Positions 57,801 to 64,000 of a DNA stretch of 64,000 nucleotides are shown here, in pieces. Position numbers and translations under genes: made by a program. Origin of the DNA: Tragulus kanchil (lineage: Eukaryota; Chordata; Mammalia; Artiodactyla; Tragulidae); assembly GCA_022376925.1 (NCBI GenBank), contig JAIOJX010000004.1:2232001-2296000 (forward strand), read 5' to 3'. Under the pieces are notes generated by a model, which saw only the letters and a list, made by a program, of their open reading frames with translations, made no database searches and had not been told where the DNA came from. Every line of letters begins with the position of its first letter. Position 1 is the first letter of the stretch.

Positions 57801-59140
57801 CAATGAAAATGATACCTTTGTAATCTGTTAGTGCTGACTCCACACTTACTCCTTGGAGCCAGGTCTTCCCTGGGGCTTGGTGGGTGTCAGGAGTGTTAGT
57901 ATTGCTGTAGCATGCTCAATAAAGAAAACCTTTTTATCTCAAGGGTCACAAGGAAATCTTAGGATGTCGTGTTCTTAGGAAGGCTAGGACACTGTCTATT
58001 TGTGAGTCTGTTTGTGGTGCTTATATTGGGCTGTATCTCTAGGTTGAACAGTATGAAGCACAAGCAGGCTAGCTATCTATCATGCGAGAATTGTCCCCCA
58101 TCTCCAGAGCCCTACGCACACCACGCCCAGCACAGGACCCAAGAGCAGGTGGAATGAATGCTGTGCCCACACCCATCCTTTTCTTCAGCACTTTTCAGAC
58201 CTCTGGTCTGTTGTGTACCCTTCTAGTCTTTATTACTTTCCTGTCTCTTCTCTGATAATCAGATCACTTTTTAGGATTTTTCTGGATGTACATGCTTTTT
58301 CCCTCACTGAGCCAGTGTCTCTCCTGGGCATCAGCCCCAGCCAAGCACACCTGGACATCTCCCTCAGCTGATCTGCCCACAGCAGCTCTCAGAAACTCTC
58401 TGTTTTACCGCAGGAATGTGTTTGCTGACCTTGATTACTTTGACTTCTGTAACATCATTTTGTGCTATGGAGAAATCCTCGTTAGCCAGTAGCAAAGTCC
58501 ACTGGAGGGTATGAACTTAGAGAAGGCTCTGGTGAAAGTCTAAGGGGTTTTGTAATAGAGGAGTCTGTCCCTTCCTCCCAGCCATTTCCTCTATAGCCCA
58601 AATTCAGCCTCGCTGTCTCCCGTGCAGTCTGTATTCTTTTCACCAGAGAATGTCAATAAGCCCTTTATGAGAGTGGGATTTGAGGCTTCTCTGTTTCTCA
58701 TCTGAGAATCTATCCTGTGCCAATGAATTTGGGCCTCTGGCCCACATGTTAATTATTGTCACGGAGTTCTGGAGATGACTGTGGACAGAATGCCTCTTTA
58801 GTAAAAAGAAAACAGGTATTCTGGTGGATATTTTTAAGGTATTAATCTAGTGTAGAGAGGCTGCAAGGGTAAAGTGAGTATATGTTTCATTGATGCTTGT
58901 TCCTTCTTATTTGAACTCCATACTTTGCTGTAGTTTGAGAATTAAATGTTAATGAATCTCTGGGGATTCCTTGAGCTTATATTGACAATCGTCTTTTTTT
59001 TTTTTTGCTGCCGTTAGTGTCAATAAATTTTTTAAAAGCATTTTAGAATGCAGAATGGTGGAAAGGGAGTCTAGTGGTGTGTGTTTGTGCATGTGTGTGC
59101 ACAAGTGTAGAAAAGGAAGCTTGCTGAAGTAGGAGTGGGA
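57801..59140. other. No recognised feature
   Basis: Unique-looking non-coding sequence. A T12-type run lies near 58995-59007 and a GT-rich stretch near 59080-59100. No exon recognised. Confidence 0.35.
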
Positions 59141-59149
59141 GGCCTGGGC

Positions 59150-59275
59150 TGGACTCTGGGACCATCTCAGCTCCCTGTGGCTGCATTTGCTCATCTGTAA
59201 AATAGGTGGAATGATGTTGGTTCACCTCATTCATGTTTTGTGATAATTAAGGCAATGAATGAGAAAATCTTTGAG
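59150..59275 (+). mobile_element. MIR fragment, sense
   Basis: gctgcatttgctcatctgta followed by aaataggtggaatgatg and tgataattaaggcaatgaat follows the MIR centre. Confidence 0.6.
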
Positions 59276-59903
59276 CTAGCCTCTATTTTACTCATTATTA
59301 AACAGATGCCCTCACCCTTGGCTATTCTTTGAAAGAGAAGACAGCAAATATTTGAATTGTTTTTTCTGATTACATTTGCTTTTTAGGTATGTTTCTTTTA
59401 GTCATTAAAATTTAATACAGCCATGCACAGAATATTGAGCACAAGGCAAATCTAGCTTTATTTGGGTGATAGGTAAATGGGGCAAGGTAAAAAGAGTCCA
59501 TTCATTGTGGGCCTAGTGTTCTTATGTACTACTGTCCTTATTTCAAATATTTCATCCCGTTGTTAGGCCATGCGTCCAACCATGCGTTTCAGTATCTCAT
59601 TCAGAAAGCATGGTCTCTATAATTAAATGATGATAAAAAGAGACACAGGACAGTAACCACAGGATAGAAGCTTTGCTCTTCTTTTTGTTTCTGGAAGGGC
59701 AGGGAGCAAGCCAGAGTAGAAAGAAAGAACCCTTTCATCATGCCCATCAGAGCAGGTGACTCATTTTGGCTGACAGGCCAAGAATTTCACCCTTCAGCTC
59801 CTTTTACAATTCCCAGGTGAATGGTGCCCATCACAGGATTTGCCTGTGCCTCGTTTCGGAAGGACATCCTTGAACATCTTGGGATGTCTCCTTGTTTGCT
59901 ACC
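59276..59903. other. No recognised feature
   Basis: AT-rich non-coding sequence. Nothing recognised. Confidence 0.35.
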
Positions 59904-61959
59904 CCTCTCTCTCAACTCCAAAAATCTCTAATACTTCTCAGCTGTTTTCTTTAAACTGGATTAGAGTTTTGTGTTAATTTCAGGAGTACATCAAAGGGAT
60001 TCAGTTATATGTATTTTTTCAGATTCTTTTCCATTATCAATGATTACATGATATTTAATATAGTTCCCTGTGCTACATAGTTAATCCTTGTTGCTTCTCT
60101 GTTTGATGTATAGTATTTGCTTATATTTGTTAATCACATATTCCCAATTTATCCCTACCACCCACCCCTATCCCTCTCCACTTTGGTAACCATAAATTCA
60201 CTTTCTATAATATGTCTGTGAGTCTGTTTCTATGTTGTATATAAATTCATTTGTATTATATGTTTAATTCCACATGTAAGTTATATCATGTAATATTTAT
60301 CTTCTTTGTCTGACTTACATCAGTTAATATGATACTCTTTAGGTCCATCCTTGTTGCTGCAAATGGCGATATTTTATTCCTTCTTTGTGGATGAGTAATA
60401 TTCCATTGTATGCATCTTCTTAAGTCAGTTTCTCTTGATGGACACTTGGGTTGTTTCCATGTCTTGACTATTGTAGATAGTGCTTTTAGCTGTTCTTGAG
60501 ACAGTTTCTACCAGTGACCAGCCTAACAGAGGCAGTGGGGCAAGAGCAGGCAGGACTGAAAGCCATCTGCATCGAGATGTGTCTTCCAGGACCTATAACA
60601 CATCTGCATGTGGAAGCACCTCTGTCATGTCTGTTTTGGAATGGGAGTCTCCAAGTGTTGAGAGGGAGCAGGGTTCACTGGAAAGAAAAGAAAGAAAACC
60701 AGGTGACTGCCAGCTACTGCTGGAAGGGAGGAAGGTCTGAAAGGAAGTGAGGGAGGCTGGCAGACTGGCAAGGGCCAGGTGATGCAGGTCCTTGTTGACC
60801 ATGGCAAGGAGTCTGGCTTTATCCCAAGAACAAAATGAAGCCATTAAATGGTGTTAGGCGCACTGAAGTGGTGAGCACTTCAGCACTTTTGGGGTGAGCA
60901 TCATGTATTTTTGCAGGAAATTCCTTTTCCATTATCATGAAATTACTTTGGATTTTTTACCCTCTCTCAACTCCAAAAATCTCTAATACTTCTCAGCTGT
61001 TTTCTTTAAACTGGATTAGAGTTTTGTGTTAATTTCAGGAGTACATCAAAGGGATTCAGTTATATGTATTTTTTCAGATTCTTTTCCATTATCAATGATT
61101 ACATGATATTTAATATAGTTCCCTGTGCTACATAGTTAATCCTTGTTGCTTCTCTGTTTGATGTATAGTATTTGCTTATATTTGTTAATCACATATTCCC
61201 AATTTATCCCTACCACCCACCCCTATCCCTCTCCACTTTGGTAACCATAAATTCACTTTCTATAATATGTCTGTGAGTCTGTTTCTATGTTGTATATAAA
61301 TTCATTTGTATTATATGTTTAATTCCACATGTAAGTTATATCATGTAATATTTATCTTCTTTGTCTGACTTACATCAGTTAATATGATACTCTTTAGGTC
61401 CATCCTTGTTGCTGCAAATGGCGATATTTTATTCCTTCTTTGTGGATGAGTAATATTCCATTGTATGCATCTTCTTAAGTCAGTTTCTCTTGATGGACAC
61501 TTGGGTTGTTTCCATGTCTTGACTATTGTAGATAGTGCTTTTAGCTGTTCTTGAGACAGTTTCTACCAGTGACCAGCCTAACAGAGGCAGTGGGGCAAGA
61601 GCAGGCAGGACTGAAAGCCATCTGCATCGAGATGTGTCTTCCAGGACCTATAACACATCTGCATGTGGAAGCACCTCTGTCATGTCTGTTTTGGAATGGG
61701 AGTCTCCAAGTGTTGAGAGGGAGCAGGGTTCACTGGAAAGAAAAGAAAGAAAACCAGGTGACTGCCAGCTACTGCTGGAAGGGAGGAAGGTCTGAAAGGA
61801 AGTGAGGGAGGCTGGCAGACTGGCAAGGGCCAGGTGATGCAGGTCCTTGTTGACCATGGCAAGGAGTCTGGCTTTATCCCAAGAACAAAATGAAGCCATT
61901 AAATGGTGTTAGGCGCACTGAAGTGGTGAGCACTTCAGCACTTTTGGGGTGAGCATCAT
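59904..61959. repeat. Tandem duplication 16: 59904-60904 / 60959-61959
   Basis: Offset is 1055, the shortest in the window, with the longest filler (54 bases, 60905-60958). The filler contains ttccttttccattatcatga, close to the unit segment ttcttttccattatcaatga. One CT is lost at the left edge of the second copy. The interior looks identical. Confidence 0.97.
59960..60490 (-). mobile_element. L1 LINE 3' end, antisense
   Basis: agttccctgtgctacatagt, ccactttggtaaccataaat, ctgacttacatcagttaata and gatgagtaatattccattgt are, in order, the complement of the ruminant L1 3' UTR and ORF2 end. It is repeated at 61015-61545. Confidence 0.9.
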
Positions 61960-62075
61960 CAGATTTGCATTTTGAAAGCATCACTCTGGTTTCTGTGTAG
62001 AAAAATGAGTGGGAAAAGAAGGCCAGTTTGAACCTGTTGACATTCTCCAGGCTGGAGATAATAAGATCTAAACTA
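60515..62075 (-). mobile_element. L2 LINE fragment, antisense
   Basis: ggccaggtgatgcaggtcct, ttgaccatggcaaggagtct and later gcattttgaaagcatcactc are the complement of L2 3' modules. Duplication 16 falls inside it, so 60515-60904 is seen twice. Confidence 0.65.
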
Positions 62076-62179
62076 GGGGTAGATGATCAGGGCACCTTCT
62101 CCTCCAGGGGCACTGCGTGGGCTTGATTCCCTGGCAACTTTTATACCCTTTGTGCTATTTGAAAGAATGATTTGGAGTC

Positions 62180-62490
62180 TATATTAGTTTTCTAGAGCTA
62201 CCATCACAATCTATAACACATGAGTGACTAAGCAACAGAACACATGTAATGATAGCTCTGGAGACCAGAAGTCTGAGATCCAGGTATCCAGGTATCTAGG
62301 GTTGATTTCTTCCGAGTCATCTCTCCTTGGCTTGTAGATGGCCAGCTTCTCCCTGTATGTGTCTATGGCCTCCTCTTCTTATGAGGACATTAGTCATACT
62401 GGATTAGAGCTCACCCTCATGGTTCATTTTAACTTAATAACCTCTTTAAAGACCATGCCTCCAAATGTAGTCACATTCTGATTCCCAACA
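62180..62490 (-). mobile_element. MaLR (MLT1/MST-type) LTR, antisense
   Basis: tattagttttctagagctac, ctccttggcttgtagatggc, atgaggacattagtcatact and cctccaaatgtagtcacatt occur in the order of the complement of a MaLR LTR. Confidence 0.85.
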
Positions 62491-62884
62491 TACATTTTTT
62501 TCTTGATTTCCCTATAAAGGGTACTTTGATACCCTTTAGCATTTCTATTATTCATCATTGTTCATTCCCACCTGATGCGGTTAGACAACACATACCTAGA
62601 ACTGCAATATGTATGGGAAAAGTTGCGTAGCTATTGGATCAATTTCATTTGGGTTTTGATCTTCCACCAGAATGTTGGACTTGACAGAGCTGTGAATTCC
62701 AGTACAGCCTAGTTTAACCACAGAAATTTCCTGTACTATTTCCTTCTTAGGAACAAGTCTATTGCATTTGTCTTCCTTGTGGTCTCCAGAAATTCCTATT
62801 GTAGGAAACAGTTGTCAGGCTCATCCTAGCCAAAAACTTAATTCCTCAACCCAAGGGTGTGTCTAAATGTTTGTGGAGTGCCTA

Positions 62885-63345
62885 CAGAATTGTTGTGTTC
62901 TAGTTGCTAAGTCATATACAACTCTTTGTGACCCCATAGACTACAGCACACCAGGCTTCCCTGTCCTTCACTATCTCCTGGAGTTTGCTCAAGCTCGTGT
63001 CCACTGAGCTGGTGATGCCATCCAACTATCTCACCCTCTGTTGCCTTCTTCTCCTCCTGCCTTCAATCTTTTCCAGCAGCAGAGCCTTTCCCAGTGTGTT
63101 GGCTGTTTGCATCAGATGGCCAACATGTTGAAGCTTCAGCTTCAGCATCAGTCCTTCCAATGAATATTGAGGGTTGATTTCCTTTAGGATTGACTGGTTT
63201 GATCTCCTTGCTGTCCAAGGGACTCTCAAAGAGTCTTCTCCAGCATCACAGTTCAAAAGCCCACAGAATACTCCAGGGTTGATGAGCATCAGCAGTATCT
63301 CTCTCAAATTGTCTTTCATACAGTCAGCTAGGGAAATAAGGCAAG
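62885..63345 (-). mobile_element. BovB LINE 3' end, antisense
   Basis: On the minus strand this is the end of the BovB reverse transcriptase frame followed by its short 3' UTR, which ends in gacttagcaactag. The + strand shows gttgctaagtcatatacaac and later ggattgactggtttgatctc. Confidence 0.9.
63026..63319 (-). pseudogene. BovB reverse transcriptase C-terminal fragment
   Basis: The 97-residue frame contains the BovB C-terminal signature LRVPWTARRSNQSILKEI followed by LEGLMLKLKLQHVGHLMQ and an arginine-rich GRRRRRQ. The catalytic reverse transcriptase core is absent, so it is a 5'-truncated relic. Confidence 0.9.
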
Positions 63346-63369
63346 CACAAAAGTAACGATATTATTGGG

Positions 63370-63580
63370 TAAGACTGTGCTCTAGGTAAATGGGTCTCAA
63401 AACCTGGTCCCCAAAACTGCAGCATGAGCCTCACCTGGCAACTGCTCAGAAGTACACATTCTCAGCCCCAACCCTGGACATCCTGAGTCAGAAACCCTGT
63501 GGTGGGGCCCAGCGATCTGTGTTTTGATGAGACATCCAGGGATTCTGACACATGCTCAAGTTTGAGAACTACTGCTTAGT
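63370..63580 (+). mobile_element. MER20 hAT-Charlie DNA transposon
   Basis: The ends are inverted (gtctcaaaacctggtcccca and ctcaagtttgagaactactg). The centre reads gagtcagaaaccctgtggtg and ggcccagcgatctgtgtttt, characteristic of MER20. It is near full length. Confidence 0.8.
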
Positions 63581-63584
63581 CGTA

Positions 63585-64000
63585 AGAAGTACATGCCAAG
63601 ACGTTTTACAGAAGAGAGTTTTTTTTATTTGGAGGGGGGACAAGGAAAGAATCTGGAAGTCTTTCTAAAAGTATGTTGCATATGAGATAGGCCTTGAGGA
63701 GTGGGCTGGATTTCGGTATTTACATGTAGATGAACATATTTACTACAGCTTCCATCTGCATGTTTATATATTTCTTTTACAAAAGTAATTAACAGCCTGG
63801 ACTCTTCACTTGAAAGATCTGTTAGTTGTCCCTTCCGTGCATTTTAACTGGCTCAGTATGAATTGAGGCTTCCACCAACATATGCTCAGTTACAGAACTG
63901 GTAATTATGATCGGAGGCATTTTGTTGGAGGAAACTTTCTATTCCAAACATAGCTTGAATTAAAGTCTACCTTTAAATCCTTAAGACAAAATCAAGCCAA
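63585..64000. other. No recognised feature
   Basis: AT-rich non-coding sequence to the window edge. Nothing recognised. Confidence 0.35.

Noticed and set aside
1032..61959. A new mobile element or amplification mechanism making 1.1 kb tandem copies
   Set aside because: Junctions share no motif, terminal repeat or target site, the copied sequences are unrelated, and differences resemble long-read consensus errors. An assembly artefact is simpler.
1..64000. CRISPR array or other regularly spaced repeat system
   Set aside because: The regular 1.1 kb repeats are direct copies of unrelated sequences, not a common repeat with spacers. The window is ruminant DNA.

Overview
The window is mammalian genomic DNA from a ruminant. 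It carries Bov-tA and Bov-A SINEs, BovB LINE pieces, CHR-type tRNA SINEs and bovine-type L1, on a background of older MIR, L2, MaLR and MER20 copies. Nothing prokaryotic is present (no operons, no CRISPR array, no plasmid or phage genes). Almost every open frame is a chance frame or a decayed transposon frame. The species cannot be fixed from this window.

The dominant structure is a series of direct tandem duplications. Sixteen complete pairs are visible, each repeating a block at an offset of 1.06-1.16 kb, and a seventeenth is cut by the left edge. Junctions lie at about 34, 2152, 4168-4180, 6370-6399, 8359, 10271-10313, 13181-13220, 15844-15868, 18113, 26848-26872, 32463, 35744-35777, 41036-41045, 47862-47875, 54084, 55950-55974 and 60905-60958. 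Copies are nearly identical. They differ mainly in homopolymer length and within tens of bases of a junction, and many junctions hold 10-54 bp of filler. The uniform size, whatever the underlying sequence, points to an assembly artefact rather than biology. About 17.7 kb of the 64 kb is redundant, so the true locus is probably near 46 kb.

Layout, read with duplicates collapsed. 0-1.9 kb is a 5'-inverted L1 holding a solo retroviral LTR and a CHR SINE. 3-5.6 kb holds two further LTR-like segments. 5.7-12.4 kb is an antisense L2 interrupted by a 5'-truncated L1 with clear target-site duplications. 12.4-25.1 kb is mostly unique sequence with SINE, MIR and L2 fragments. 25.1-30.0 kb is a second sense L1 with a short L1 3' end and a SINE nested in it. 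34.27-34.77 kb is a CpG island with GC boxes, a perfect CTCF-type core, a splice donor and a short upstream ORF. It is followed by a well-formed small exon (34894-34993) carrying a start codon, which the duplication repeats at 36008-36107. This is the best evidence for a gene, whose 5' end would lie here on the + strand. A second possible coding exon lies at 46193-46332. The rest is intron-like or intergenic DNA with SINE, MIR, L2, MaLR and L1 fragments, ending in an antisense BovB and a MER20 copy.

No new biological system was found. The points worth checking are the duplication artefact, the CpG-island promoter with its upstream ORFs, and the candidate exon at 46.2 kb.
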